Below the pieces are notes generated by a model that saw nothing but the letters and a program-made list of their open reading frames with translations, searched no databases and was not told the DNA's origin. Positions 24,056-36,505 of a stretch of DNA of 64,000 nucleotides are shown piece after piece. The stretch's first letter is position 1. Each line of letters starts with the position of its first letter. The stretch is from Amyelois transitella (taxonomy: Eukaryota > Arthropoda > Insecta > Lepidoptera > Pyralidae), in contig NC_083525.1 of NCBI RefSeq assembly GCF_032362555.1, positions 1,659,501-1,723,500 of the forward strand, given 5' to 3'. The position numbers and the translations under genes are program-made.

Positions 24056-24061
24056 AATAAA
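24056..24061 (+). terminator. Putative Nup88 poly(A) signal
   Basis: AATAAA about 160 bp after the Nup88 stop codon, followed by a T-rich stretch. Position and strand fit the 3' end of Nup88; no transcript end is visible, so this is inference. Confidence 0.45.
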
Positions 24062-25848
24062 AATGATGATGATTAATGAAGAGTTTTATTTTTGGAGCTG
24101 GTACCATGCTTATTGAACACATGTCCATTCATTTGTGCCGTGTGGTTCCCAGCACCAATAAAAAAAGAATAGGACCACTCCATCTCATTCCCATGGATGT
24201 TGTAAAAGGAGACTAGGGTTAAGAATTTGGGATTATTCTTTTAGGCGATGGGCTAGAAACCTGTTACTATTTGCTCCTTAATTCTATAATTAAGCCAAAC
24301 AGCTAAACGTGGCCTATCAGTCTTTTCAAGACTATTAGCTCTGTCTGCCCCGCACAGGATAAAGACGTAAATATATGTATGTATGTGAATATATTTATTG
24401 TATTTATACTTATGTACATCGAATAGTAGATAAATACTCTTCTTAATATTGTCTTAATATCCATCTAATTCTCTCTTCGTGAAATGTTCTTGTGGCTGCC
24501 TAAAAATGATTGTAGAATGCGATAAGGCCGCCTTTTGTACACCACATTTGCATAATTTTAGGATGAGTTAATTTAGTTTTAATTTATGTGCAATATAGGA
24601 TACATACATACATAAAATCACGTCTTTTAGTAGCTATAAACATGAATTTGGGTAAATTTAATAAATAAATCAAGTTTAGTGTTTTTAATTTTTTTGAGAC
24701 TTCATTTTCGATATTCTTGATATTTTTGTCTACTTAATAGTATCAACAAATTCAATAACGAATGGTCATTCCTTAAATCATAAAATTAATTAATTCTTAA
24801 ATAATAATGTAGTTTACAATTGAAACATGGATTGTTTTTAGTTTAGAAAAATAAATTGGCCTACCTCGAGGTCTATTTCTGTGTAAGTGATGAAAAGCAT
24901 TCGATAATTATTTATCGAACAAAAAAAAATTCGACTAGGCAGGTTTAACTAAGATACCCTACTCAAAAATAAACCTCGAGGTGGCTAAAGAAATGTTTTT
25001 ATGTTATCACATATATATTATTATTTATATGTTAAGCACACTGAACATGTCCAAAAAAGTACGTATACCAAAAATATACATTCATGTTTTTAGCATAGCG
25101 CGTTTAAATTTTTACAATATCAGTTTACTATTTCGTAAAATTAGTTTTATAATATCTGAAAAGGCGTCAAACTTGTGGCAAATTGAGTTTTATTTGTTAC
25201 AATCACAATGTCGCAAAAGGCTGCCTTAAAATAACCTAAATTTAAAAATCCTAAATTTAAAGATGGGCAATTTCTTTTAACGACTCACAGTCGAAGAATG
25301 TGATATTCGTTTATTAAAAACGAAATGCATTCGAGATAACACATTGTGTATGAAACGAAAATCATTTCTCACGTTTTGAGCGAGTTTAAGAATAGTCACC
25401 CAGTATAAATTTTTAAGCTGAAATGATAGATTTGAAATGGTATTTCAGCCCATACTTAAAATTATAAATGCTGCGTTAGGTTTTCACGACTTGACCGTAG
25501 GATCAATTTTTATGAGCTTATGTTTGAATATAGCAAATTATGTTAAGTCAATCATATACCATTCTTTTTGGTAATTCCCACGGGCGTAAAACCCCATTCA
25601 AAAATTTGACATAAAATGATTCCTTATTCAGACTTCTTACCTGAAACCCTACTAAACTTATCACTTTATTATTTCAAACGTATCTTTGAAATAACAATAA
25701 TTTTAAAATAAACGCTAAACGCTATTATTATAGCTTTGGAATATCAAAAAATTAAAGCTTAAATTCTAATCAGCTCTAAATTGCGATAAAAATTGATGAT
25801 TTTCACTGTTTCTGACCAATTTGCCCATCTTCAGTCATTCTCTCATTG
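24062..25848. other. Nup88 to calcium-binding-protein intergenic
   Basis: Holds one sense family A SINE (24135-24390). The rest (24390-25848) is AT-rich with no recognised repeat; a minus-strand AATAAA at 25665-25670 could end the calcium-binding gene. Confidence 0.5.
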
Positions 25849-28800
25849 TCACACCTCCGTCAGCGGTCCCCAGAACATTTTGGACACCCTGGCCTCGTCT
25901 TCCGTGAAAAAGAAGTCTTTGCCAAGTTTGACAAACTCTTTTTGTGAAAGTTTTCCGTCCTGTAACAAAAAATTTGTTACATTTATACTTTTGTAATATA
26001 ACCACAGAGTAGCTTTAAAATTATAAATGCTTATTTCAAAATAGGCAAATAATTTTAATTTGAATCAATTTAGAATTTTTTTTATTTTATGTGTAACAAG
26101 GTATTGAACGCGACTTCGCTCGCAGTAAAAGTTCACTGGAAAAAGCTGACCCCCTGTATTGCGTCTAAGAGGGGTGGAAGGGGGTAGATATTTCTGTAAA
26201 CCATTTTTTGAATTGGACCAAGCTTAATACATCTGAAAAAATTGCATTCAAATCAGAGCAAGTTGTCGCGTTTTACGAGCACAAACATACAGACAGATGG
26301 AAATTCTAAAAATCAGATTTTTCATTTTTAAAACAAATTTTTTTTTTAAGGTGTAAAGCGCGCACCTCTAGCTCCTCTGCAGAGTGGTGAGTACCGCTAT
26401 AAGTGGCTATACAGGCTGTCAGCTTTCACAGTGAACTTTAATGGCGAACTATATACATACATACATATGGTCACGTTTATATCCCTAGCGGGGTAGACAG
26501 AGCCACCAGTCTTGAAAAGCTGATAGGCTACGCTCAGCTGTTTGGCTTAGTGATAGAATTGAGATTCAAATAGTGACAGATTGCTAGCCCATCGCCTAAA
26601 AGAGGAATCCCAAGCTTATAAGCCTATCACTTAGTCGCCTTATACGACATCTGTGGGCAAGAGATGGAGTGGTCCTATTCTTTTTTGTAATGGTGCCGGG
26701 AACCAAACGGCGAACTGTATAACTAAATTTCCCCTCGGCACCCGTAAAATAGTCTTTAAACTTACGCCATTAGTGTCGATGACCGCAAACGCGACGGCCG
26801 CGTGTTCGTTGTCCAGCCCGAGACATTGGAAGAACAGCTTGAACTCCTTTATCGTTATGAAGCCGGACTTGTCCTTGTCTACCGCCTGATGACAAAAAGA
26901 TACAGTTTTATATAGCCATACGTACAATTAAATCTATATCTATACTAATATTATAAAGCTGAAGAGTTTGTTTGTTTGAACGCGCTAATCTCAGGAACTA
27001 CTGGTTCGAATTGAAAAAGTTATTTTTTGTTGAATAGACCATTTATCGAGGAAGGCTTTAGGCTATTTATCATCACGCTGCAACTATTAGGAACGAAGAA
27101 ATAATGGACAATGTGAAAAAAACGGGGAAAATTATTCATCCTTGAGGGCTTTAATGATGCCCAAAATAACTATTCCTCGCGGACGAAGTCGCGGGCACAG
27201 CTATAAAAAATATATACGGGACAAATTACACAGATTGAGTTAGCCTCGAAGACTCGTGTTACGAGATACTTACTCAACGATACCCAGGCCGATCAGAAAA
27301 AGTTCTTTTCTAATCATGCCCTGGCCGGGATTTGAACCCGGGACGTCCGGTGTCACAGACAAGCGTACTACCGTTGCGCTGCGCCACAGAGGCCGTCAAT
27401 TGAAATAGTAACCGACCGATGTTTGTCGACTATTAGAATTTTTTGTCTGTCTGTCTGTATGTTTCTACTGAGGTCATCTACTGAATTAATCTTCATGAAA
27501 TTTCACGTATATTATAATTAAAAGTCTGGAGAAGGACATAGGATATCTTTCATCCTGGTAAAAACTTTAGTTCCTATGGAATTTACGAAAAACCTGTATT
27601 TTTTTGTAGGTGGCGCTAAAATCGACGCTTTTTGGAGGTGGCGTTAAATTCGTTGCTTTTTGTTAGTGGTGATAATTTTATTCGTTGATTTTTCTAAATG
27701 GCGCTTAATCCACGCGGGTGAAGCTGCGCGTACAGCTAGTAATGAGATATTACAATACAATACAAATTATCTTTATTGCCCATAAAAAAATACCAACGTA
27801 GTAGAAACATACATTATGAATATGTTGAGCAAAGGCGGACTTATCGCTAAGCAATCTCTTCCAGCCAACCTTTGGGTAGTGAAAGGTAAAATCCTGGAAC
27901 CGGGTGGGCAGCATACTTAAGATATGTTAGTTAGTGTATAATAAATAAACAACACACATATATAAACTATAAATAAAAACTTACACAGACTACATACATA
28001 ATATTACACAAAATAAATAAATACATAATAATATACATACCTATATAAAAATAGATTTATTAAAATGAATATTACCATGAATAAAGTTAAGAAGAGAGAT
28101 AGTACTTCTTCAAGTTCGTTCTAAAGGTACCTATTGTTTGTGAGGTGCGTATGTCAATGGGTAAAGCATTCCACAGATATTAACCAGCTTCTCAAAAAAA
28201 GTCAATCACGCGAAAGGCTTAGCGACTTGAACACAACCTTTCACTGTTCGAATCTCAATTCCATCATTAGGCCGTTCATAGACTTTCACAATCTTTTCGA
28301 GACTGTTACCTCTGTCTACCCCGTAACAGATAAAGACGTGTAATACCTTAAACAAGTAAGGCAGCCAGCGGTGAGCCTTCTTCTTCAACGTCTTATCATT
28401 GAGCACGTGATGCATGTCTTCTAAATACTGTTCTACTGTCACGTAGTTGTACGGGTCTATAGCACCCCACTGTTCCTCCCAGGTCATCTGGAAATATAAG
28501 ATTATGATTATATATATATGTCAGTTATACATAAATCATATATATATATCTATGTATGTTAAGTCAGACAGAGAGAAGTAAGATATATATGTATATTAAT
28601 TAGTCTAAAAACACTAAAGATACGACTCATTTTTTTTTTAATTTCTTTTAATGTACGCAATTTGCATTCGTCCAAGATTTATATTTAAGAGATCTATACT
28701 TGTGAATTGACGTACGGTAAAAATGCTGCAGTGTAGTTTGTTCGGTCGCTTCTTCTACGCATGCTTTGGAAGCGATAGTAGATATAATAAGACGTAAGTT

Positions 28801-31800
28801 ATGCATCGTCAATAACTGATACCTTGTGTCCAATTTTGAAAATTAAATCTGTTTTATTCTATTCAATGCATATGTGCCTAGTGAGCGTCAGATCTTATTA
28901 AAAATATTATGTATAGGTTCTGTCAATAGAATTTTTAAGTTCGTGGGTCATCAAAATCGGTCAGGTAGTTTTTGAGACTTTCAAAATTTTCTAAAAATAT
29001 TAAAACGTTTGCGAGATCTAAGTTTGCGGCGAAAGACTAGTGTAGTTAAGTTATAGGTAATTAATTTTATCGGTCATCAGTCCCCGTAGCATTACACGCG
29101 CGACGCTTTTTTGATCGCGTGAGATATATATAGCGCTATAGCTGTCCCGTTTTCACGTCATAATAAAAAGCGAAACAGCGAAATAACATGCGTCCGGGGG
29201 CAGTATTAGTAATCGTCTAATTAAGTATCTTACTTCATACTCGTAATATTACTCGTAATATTATAAATGCGAAAGTTTGTATGTCAGTATGGATGTTTGT
29301 TACTCTTTCACGCAAAAACTACTGAACCGATTGCGATGAAATTTGGTATGTTGGTAGCTGAAGTCCCAGTATAACATATAGGCTTTTTATCCCGGAGTTC
29401 CCGCGGGATTGATAGGGTTTTCATGCGGACGAAGTCGCGGGCGGCCTCTAGTACCTTTATAATTTCCGAGAACTCCTTAGCTTGACTCTCTCCTAAATGC
29501 CCGAGAGCTTTGAACCTCTCAGAAAACAGCACGAAATCGTTGAATGAGATCAGTCCGTCCTTGTCTACGTCGAGAATGTTGTGGACCGTGCGCATCTTGC
29601 GTCGCCAGAATTCTGACTGGAAAGAAAGAGAGGCGTGACGTAAGTTTTTGATCATTTATACGCAGAAGTTACGTGCAGCACTAAAAATAAAAGGTTGGCA
29701 CATTTCAGAATTGGCATTTTCAGGATCAAAGGATGTGCTATTGAACTTGGGATTCCTCTTTAAGGCGATGATGACAATACATACATATATAATCACGTCT
29801 TTATTCCTAGACAGAGCCATCAGTCTAGAAAAGACTAGAGGGATACGTTCAGCTGTATGGCTTAAAGATGGAAATAAATCTGTCATCTCTTTCTTATGGA
29901 TGTCGTGAAAGGTGACCAGGGGTAGGCTTATAAACTTGCGATTCATTTTTTCGGCGATGTGCTTGCACCCTGTCATACCTGTCACTATTTGGAATCTCAA
30001 TTCTATCATTAAGCCATACAGCTGAACGTGGCCTTTTAGTCTTTTCTAGACTGATGGCTCTGTCTAGGAATAAAGACGTGATTGTATGTATGTATTTTCA
30101 TCATCATCATCTGTAATCTCTTTCTCGTCCTGTAAGCAAGACTAGGGGATAGGCTTATAAACTTGCGATACTTTTTTTAGGCGATTGTCTAGCAACCTGT
30201 CACTATTTGAATCTCAATGCTATCATTAAGCTGAACGTGGGCTTCTAATATTCTCCAGACTGATAGCTCCGTCTACCCCGCAAGGAATAAAGACGTGATT
30301 ATATGTGCGTATGAACATACATACATACGTATGGTTACGTCTATATCCCTTGCGGGGTAGACAGAGCCAACAGTCCCGAAAAGAACAAATGGCCACGTTC
30401 AGCTGCTCGGCTTAATGATGGAATTGAGATCCAAATAGTGACAGGTTGCTAGCCCATCGCCTAAAAAAAAAAGTATCGCAATTTTATAAGCCTATCCCTT
30501 AGTCTTTTACGAGATCCACGGGAAAGAGATGTATTGGTCCTATTCTTTTTTGTATTGGTGCCGGGAACCACACGGCGCTACGTATGTATGTATGTGGTTT
30601 TACAAAATCCTTACCCTCTCCATGCCCTTGCATTCCGTGTCGGAATCCGAATCGCTTTCGCTGTCGGAATGTTTCCTCCTGTCCTCCTCCGGTCTCCCGT
30701 GTTGTTTGCTGTACCTCCTCAGAGCTACCACTCTGTCAACAAGCTCGTCCCGCGACTTCTCCTGTAGGAAGCAGACGCTTCCGTTGCATACTGGTTTCGT
30801 GTGGATTAACTGTAAGAGAAATGTGTATTATTAATGGTTTAATATGTTCTTGTTATCAGAGCGTCTGTGGTCTTATCGCTATAATGCCGGGTTTAAATGC
30901 GTATTAAAAGGGTTGTTAAATGCGTTTAAAGGGTCAGGTCAAAAGTGCCAGAAACCGGCGAGCTTGCATGAAGAGAGTTATGAATGTGGATGAAGCGAAG
31001 GAAGTATGCAGAGGTCGTGGCAAGTGGAAAGAGGTAGTCTCTGCCTACCCCTCCGGGAAAGAGGCGTGATTTTATGTATGTATGTATGTTATATGCGTGT
31101 GGCGCAATAAAGCACAGGTTCGAATTCCACCCCGGCTATTCAGGTACCAATGAATGTTTTCGAAGTTAAGTACGTACATTAGTTTGAATATAAACCGATG
31201 CTCTTCGATGACGTTCGGTCATTTCGTAACTGTTGGCTCCGTCTACCACGCAAGAGATAAAGACTTAATTGCATGTATGTATGATAGAGATCTCATATGC
31301 AGAATTGACATGAAGTCGATGACCTGATTAAGACAGACAATGACAAAAGATATATTCAAAATGTTGCAAATTTCAAAACTTAACCTAATGCAGTTTCCAA
31401 TAATAGAACCTAACACTTTCAAATCTATGCAAAACATAACCTCGCAAACTGATAAAATCCGTGCCACCGCGCGTTCTCACGATAACGGGGTTATTGACCC
31501 CGTGCGTGTGCGCATTCTACTGCAACTGCATAAATATGAACTACTTGGTCAATGCGGTTTTAACGAAGCGTTTCTAAAGACTTTTGTATAACTGAGTGAC
31601 TGACAGACAATGCATCGCCCAAACCGCCTAGGTCTAGAAACTTTAAATTAGGCATGTAGATTCCTTATGGTCTAAGGGTGCACTTACAGTGATTTTCACA
31701 AAATTCCCGCGGAAACGAAAGTAAACGGGTTTTATGTTTTACGCAAACGCTCTCTAATTTTTACCTACTTATAAAGAAAATATTTGTATGTATTTTTTCT

Positions 31801-34800
31801 TCTTTGCAATAACTGAATTTAATACAGTGATAGCATAGATCGCACTTAACAATAGAACCACTCCCATATTATTTCCATGGATGTCGTAAAAGACGGCTAA
31901 GGGATAGGCTTACAAACTTGCAATTCTTTTTTAGGCGATGGGCTAGCAACCTGTCACTATTTGAATTTCAATTCTATCATTAAGCCCAACAGCTGAACGT
32001 CGCCATTCAGTCTTGTCAAGACTGTTGGCTCTGTCTTCCCCGCAAGGGATATAGACGTGACCATATGTATTTAAATATGTATGTAAATGCGCTAGAATAA
32101 ATGCTAAGTGGACGTCGGATTAGTAAATATTACTACAAGAGGGCTACTGTTCATTTATACTTTAAATAATTGTATGATATAATTGTGTGATGCTAACAAT
32201 CTCTTATTCATTCAAAGATTTAATTTGCACAATATCATAATGTCAAAATTCAAAAATTCTAATTCAAATGTGATTGAGCAGTCGACGTGCCTTTATAAAA
32301 GAAAGACAAAAAATAGTTATTTGTTAGTTAGTAAATACTTTATCGTACATAACAGAGTTACAGAAAACATTATAACGACGGACTTTTGACTTATTATTTT
32401 TTTTTTGTGAAACTTCAAAAAGTTGCTCATACAAAATTAGGTTATTAGGTATTTAAGCTTAAAAAAAAAGCTACAAAACATAGTAGTATGGTGCGCCATC
32501 CTTTTTCAATCAGTCATATCAAAACATAAATGACATAATATATCTCCTTTTTTATCTATATGACCTGCACTGACAAGCTATTTGGGTCTACAAGATGAGC
32601 GAACATCCGGCGACTCCACAAATTGCTTTGTTGGATCCAATGGCCCACTTTTATTTATTTATAATACAAAAAAGAAAAGGACCACTCGATCTCTTTCTCA
32701 TGGATGTCGTAAAAGGCGGCTTACAAACTTGGGATTCTTTTTTAGGCGATGGGCTAGCAACCTATCACTATTTGAATCTCAATTCTATCATTAAGGCAAA
32801 TAGCTGAACGTGGCCATTCAGTCTTTCCAAGACTGTTGGCTCTGTCTACCCCTCAAGGAATATAGACGTGACCATATGTATGTATGTATATAGTTTGAAT
32901 AAATAAATAAACACAATCTGCTTCAATTTACTTCTAAAGAAATTAATCAAATATAGTTAGGGTCTAGCTTAATGTGTATAATGTTCCTATGTTTATTTAT
33001 AATCACTATGTTTACAATTCTGATAGTGATAAGTTATTGTCATTATCGTAGGTCTAAGGGTCAACGACCGGAGGGCTTTCAATTCAACGATGACATAATA
33101 GTTCTATATATAATTCTGTGGTCTATTTATAATAATAGTAAAAAGTGACTAAGGAAATACACACATACTGGTCTGTTTAACTAAATACTATGGCATACGT
33201 ACTGTATATCACGTAATCTGTTTACAATTTATCTAAATTCATTGTTACCGAAGACCTTGGTCACAGACTTATCTGTTACCACATTACCTCTATACGTGAC
33301 CAATACCACGAGCGTCCAAAACAGCTCAATAGGACGAAGGCGGAAGCATATTGTTTTGTTTGTATATCGTTAATTTAATATCAAGTATCATACATATATA
33401 CAATGACGCCTGTCTCTCATTGGGGTAGGCAGAAACTATGGATCTCGAATTGCTACGATCCTTACAGACATCTCCCGCTTCCTCCACACTCATTACTCTT
33501 TTCATGCATATTCGACGATTACGGGTACCTACTCCTATCATCTCTCTTTTTTAAGACATACGAAATTTGGTCCTTGAAAGTTCGACGAGGCAGGCCGTGT
33601 CCCATTTTTACAGTCAGCTCTGCCTTATAAACTCTTTCTTTAATCTATCCTCATCCATTTACTCGACATGTCCATACCATCTCAACATACCCTTTTCAAC
33701 TGTGGTCACCACATCCTATTTCGCTCCATACATTTCACTTACATCGATATTTCTAATTCGATCTTTTAAACTTACTTCACACATAATTCTTAAGGCTTTC
33801 ATTTCAACTGCGTTTACTACAAACTGATTTTTTGGTTAGAAAATCGCAAAAAACAGTTGAACGCCTCTTGATGAAAACGTTATAAAGTGCACTTTTTGTC
33901 TCAACACTTACAGAAATGAGTCAGTATTTAGTACTTATAAGTTTTTAGGGTCACTGACCCTTGCAAGGCGGGTTTTAGAAGCTTGTCAAACCAGATGGTT
34001 AGAATATCTCTGAGATATAGCTTAATAAGCACACTGCACTGTATGTATGTACGTCCTTTACTCGTATGTAAAATTACTTGAATAGTTTAGTAGTCATGCT
34101 TAAATATTACATATTTGCAAAGAGATTTATAAGCATTTGAGAGGAAGATTTAGACATCGTCATACCACCATTATTTCTTCGCTCCTAATAGTTGCAGCGT
34201 GATGTTATATAGCCTAAAGCCTTCCTCGATAAATGGTCTATTCAACACTAAAAGAATTTTTCAATTCGAACAAGAAGGTCCTGAGATTAGCGCGTTCAAA
34301 CAAATAAACAAACAAACTCTTCAGATTTATAATATTAGTATAGATTTGGACTTTTATATTGGCACATCTCAAAATCTAATGTACTTACTTAATTTTGATT
34401 TGTTTAAAATATCGAATTCATCAAGCAAAATTACTGTGACACACAAAAATAAAATAAAAAAATTACCTAACTACTTATTTACAAATAAAACTTAATATTT
34501 TTTTTTATCATAAATATTCATTCTAAGACTTTTGGCCCTGGGATAAGAATTGTTATGGCGGCGTGGCGAAATAAACAAACAAACAGTTACGTGGCCGTGA
34601 GTTCAAGGCGGTTCATTTTGTTTACAGCGTACTTATAATCGACTTTATTGCTTGCCGGTTTTTTTGTTTACATGTTACATGAAGTTTTGAGTCCATATGT
34701 GAAAGTTTGTTTACATAGTTGTTACTCAATTTTACAGGTATATACATATACTAATTACGTCTACATCCCTTGTGGGGTAGACAGAGCCAGTAGTCTCCAA

Positions 34801-36505
34801 AAGACTGAAAGGCCACGTTTAGCTGTAAGGCTTCATGTCAGGCTATAAACTTGGGATTCCTCTTGTAGGCGATGGGATAGCAACCTGTCACTATTTGAAT
34901 CTCAATTACATCATTAAGCAATACAACTAAACGCGGGCTTTTTGTCTTTACGAGATTGTTGATTCTGTCTACCCCGTAAGGGATAAAGCGTGATTTTGCG
35001 TATGTATAAACCATAGTAATGAGGTTTTGTTATCTATGCGGGTGAAAAGTAGGTTGCATGACTTATTACAGTTTAGCTTGCATCCGCTACGATATAACCT
35101 TATTATTTAATGGTTTTCTAAATATGTATGTTTGTAACAAACACAGTTGTTTATTATAATAAACTTACATACATACATATAATCACGTCTTTATCCCTTA
35201 TGGGGTAGACAGAGCCAACAGAATAAAGCCAATAAAGACTGAAGGCCACGTTCAGCTGTTAGGCTAAATGATAGAATTGAGTTGAGTTCAAATAGTGACA
35301 GGTTGCTAGCCCATCGCCTAAAAGAAGAATCCCAGGTTTATAAGCCTATCCCTTAGTCGCCTATTACGACATCCATGTGAAAGAGATGGAGTGGTCCTAT
35401 TCTGTTTTACATTGGTGAAGGTACACGGCAAAAACTAAAAATTGTAATTCTTGCAAAACACATCGATGTCATATAAAATTAACATACAATCGACCAGCAT
35501 AATGACCGGGAGACATCGGTTATCTAAACTGCATGTAATATCACCTCTATTCCGTTGAAATAAGAGTCATTTGCAACCAAAAGTTAAGATAAAAGGTTAT
35601 CGGACGAGAAAAAAAATTATAAATGCAGTAGATAAAATGAAAGACCAAAATGAGACTAAACTTTTTATCGTTGTCACGAGGTAAGCTTTCGATAATTTGC
35701 GCCCCCATTTTAAATCAATATTTTATTCAGAAAATAGACTAAGGGATAGTAGACTATATAGGTACTTGGGATTCCTCTTTTAGGCGATGGGCTTGCAACC
35801 TGTCACTATTTGAATCTCAATTCTATCATTATGCTAAACAGCTAAACTTGGCCTTTCTTACTTTGTGGGATAGACAAGGCCTACAGTCTTGAAAAGATAC
35901 ATTGCTTACTTATCTTGCGGGGTAGACAGAGCCTACAGTCTTAAAAAGGCTAAAACAATAAAAGCCTTTTCTACAATCTTTGTAATGGTAGAAAAGGCTT
36001 TTATTATTTTAGCATTCTAAGACCATAAAAATGGATGAATCTTAATAAGGTTCATTGTAAGTGAATTTATGTATTCCATATAGGTCGATAAATATATTTA
36101 AACCGAAACCGATGCGTAAAGATATCTTTTTAACGCTATTGGTTAAAGTTATTAAGGCCAGACTTAAAAAAGTTCAGGTAAAAAAGATCTTTAACACGCT
36201 TTTAAAGAGAAAGAATTTAATGATCTAGAGCGTCTCGTTTCGCTCCATAGCATCTTTTTTTTTCTATAAAAAAAGTTACGCTTTGTTAGTAGAAAATTAT
36301 TTACTTGGTACATCGCATCTTATTGATGATTTATCATGAAGAGGATTTGCTAACTTGAATATTAGTTTAGAAAGTAAATTTTTTAAAGCAACAACTTATA
36401 ATGTACCTTATATTGACTGTTGACACTGGTAGACACGATAGCTGCACTCCTCTCCAAATTTACGGCCGCAGACCGGATTCCTAATCTGATAAATGAAATC
36501 GCCAT
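25849..36505 (-). CDS. Sarcoplasmic-type EF-hand calcium-binding protein, 275 aa
   Basis: Six coding exons: 36407-36505 (ATG at 36505), 30615-30809, 29455-29616, 28347-28487, 26766-26885, 25849-25959 (stop TGA). All internal junctions are phase 0. Three EF-hand loops look canonical: residues 114-125 (DVDKDGLISFND), 202-213 (DKDKSGFITIKE), 236-247 (DTNGDGKLSQKE, split across exons 5 and 6). A fourth at about 163-174 is degenerate. This I/III/IV pattern and the ending fit the sarcoplasmic calcium-binding protein/calexcitin group, normally about 190 aa. The extra N-terminus comprises a 33-residue first exon rich in Arg, Ser and Ala (MAISFIRLGIRSAAVNLERS), resembling a mitochondrial presequence, and a Ser/Asp-rich stretch (HSDSESDSDSDTE). 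The first exon was assigned from its good start context, donor and phase; exons 2-6 are much more certain. Confidence 0.82.
26090..26345 (+). mobile_element. Degenerate interspersed repeat
   Basis: GAACGCGACTTCGCTCGC and the ACAAACATACAGACAGA region resemble short Helitron-like or LINE debris of Lepidoptera; not assigned. Confidence 0.3.
26448..26712 (-). mobile_element. Family A SINE, full length
   Basis: CATA run at 26455, complete body, ending at the complement of the GCCGTTTGGTTCCCGGC head at about 26711, 54 bp from exon 5 of the calcium-binding gene. Confidence 0.75.
26936..27203 (+). mobile_element. Helitron-like element (Lep1-type)
   Basis: TCTATACTAATATTATAAAG start and GTCGCGGGCACAGCTA end; immediately followed by a family B SINE. 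Confidence 0.7.
27209..27397 (-). mobile_element. Family B tRNA SINE copy
   Basis: Complement of tail, body, B box and A box; the A-box region has a small GCGCTGCGCC duplication. Confidence 0.75.
27420..27742 (+). mobile_element. Second Helitron-like element
   Basis: Ends AAGCTGCGCGTACAGCTAGT, again with CTAG; the body (GTCTGTCTGTATGTTTC, AAAATCGACGCTTTTTGG) differs from the Lep1-type copies. The 5' end is unclear. Confidence 0.45.
27750..28120. mobile_element. Probable LINE 3' end
   Basis: ATACAAATTATCTTTATTGC, TGAGCAAAGGCGGACTTATC and CCAGCCAACCTTTGGG resemble antisense 3' ends of Lepidopteran LINEs; a related piece lies at 3998-4150. Confidence 0.4.
28236..28343 (+). mobile_element. Family A SINE 3' fragment
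   Basis: Sense 3' half ending GATAAAGACGTG, adjacent to the donor of exon 4 of the calcium-binding gene (first exon base 28347). Confidence 0.5.
28720..28860 (+). mobile_element. LINE-like end, GCCGCTTC family
   Basis: Contains TGCAGTGTAGTTTGTTC, CGCTTCTTCTACGCATGC and TGATACCTTGTGTCCAATTT, the sense of the pieces at 17340 and 18905. 28860-29240 has no recognised feature. Confidence 0.5.
29241..29452 (+). mobile_element. Helitron-like element abutting a splice donor
   Basis: AATATTATAAATGCGAAAGT start and GTCGCGGGCGGCCTCTAG end; same family inverted at 49738-49998 and 61683-61900. Its CTAG end lies just 2-3 bp from the exon 3 border (exon base 29455), so the minus-strand donor reads GTACTAGAGG. 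Confidence 0.7.
29745..30100. repeat. Inverted duplication of one family A SINE
   Basis: Antisense arm about 29775-29870 and sense arm about 30010-30095 share private changes, including loss of the usual TTGCGGGG segment (GTCTTTATTCCTAGACAGAG) and AGTCTAGAAAAGACTA, so one was copied from the other. Confidence 0.65.
30115..30585. mobile_element. Two family A SINEs
   Basis: Sense 30115-30315 and antisense 30318-30580, meeting at their TATG/CATA tails, 30 bp from exon 2 of the calcium-binding gene. Confidence 0.65.
30924..31225 (+). mobile_element. LINE 3' fragment followed by family D SINE head
   Basis: 30924-31090 encodes the LINE C-terminus (region of [14 protein letters not shown]) and a TATG tail; 31091-31225 is a tRNA-like family D head (GCACAGGTTCGAATTCCAC). 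Confidence 0.6.
31226..33390. other. Intron 1 of the calcium-binding gene, first part
   Basis: Sense family A SINEs at 31840-32080 and 32665-32890 and a tail fragment at 31225-31280. The remaining sequence is AT-rich with no exon or repeat that I recognise. Confidence 0.5.
33393..33830 (-). mobile_element. Degenerate LINE ORF2 C-terminus
   Basis: On the minus strand, stretches such as VSLKDRIRN and GMLRWYGHVE, then MKRVMSVEEAGDVC, correspond to the LINE at 50048-50430; multiple stops and frameshifts. Confidence 0.6.
34168..34345 (-). mobile_element. Helitron-like element, truncated
   Basis: Complement of the Lep1-type 5' two thirds, ending AATATTAGTATAGAT. 33831-34167 and 34346-34730 show nothing recognisable. 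Confidence 0.65.
34733..35430. mobile_element. Three family A SINE copies
   Basis: Antisense part 34733-34835, sense part 34840-35010, antisense near-full copy 35163-35430. Confidence 0.6.
35735..36013. repeat. SINE fragments ending in a 26-bp hairpin
   Basis: 35735-35945 contains pieces of family A. 35949-35974 and 35988-36013 are inverted copies with one mismatch (AATAAAAGCCTTTTCTAC and complement) and a 13-bp loop. Confidence 0.7.
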
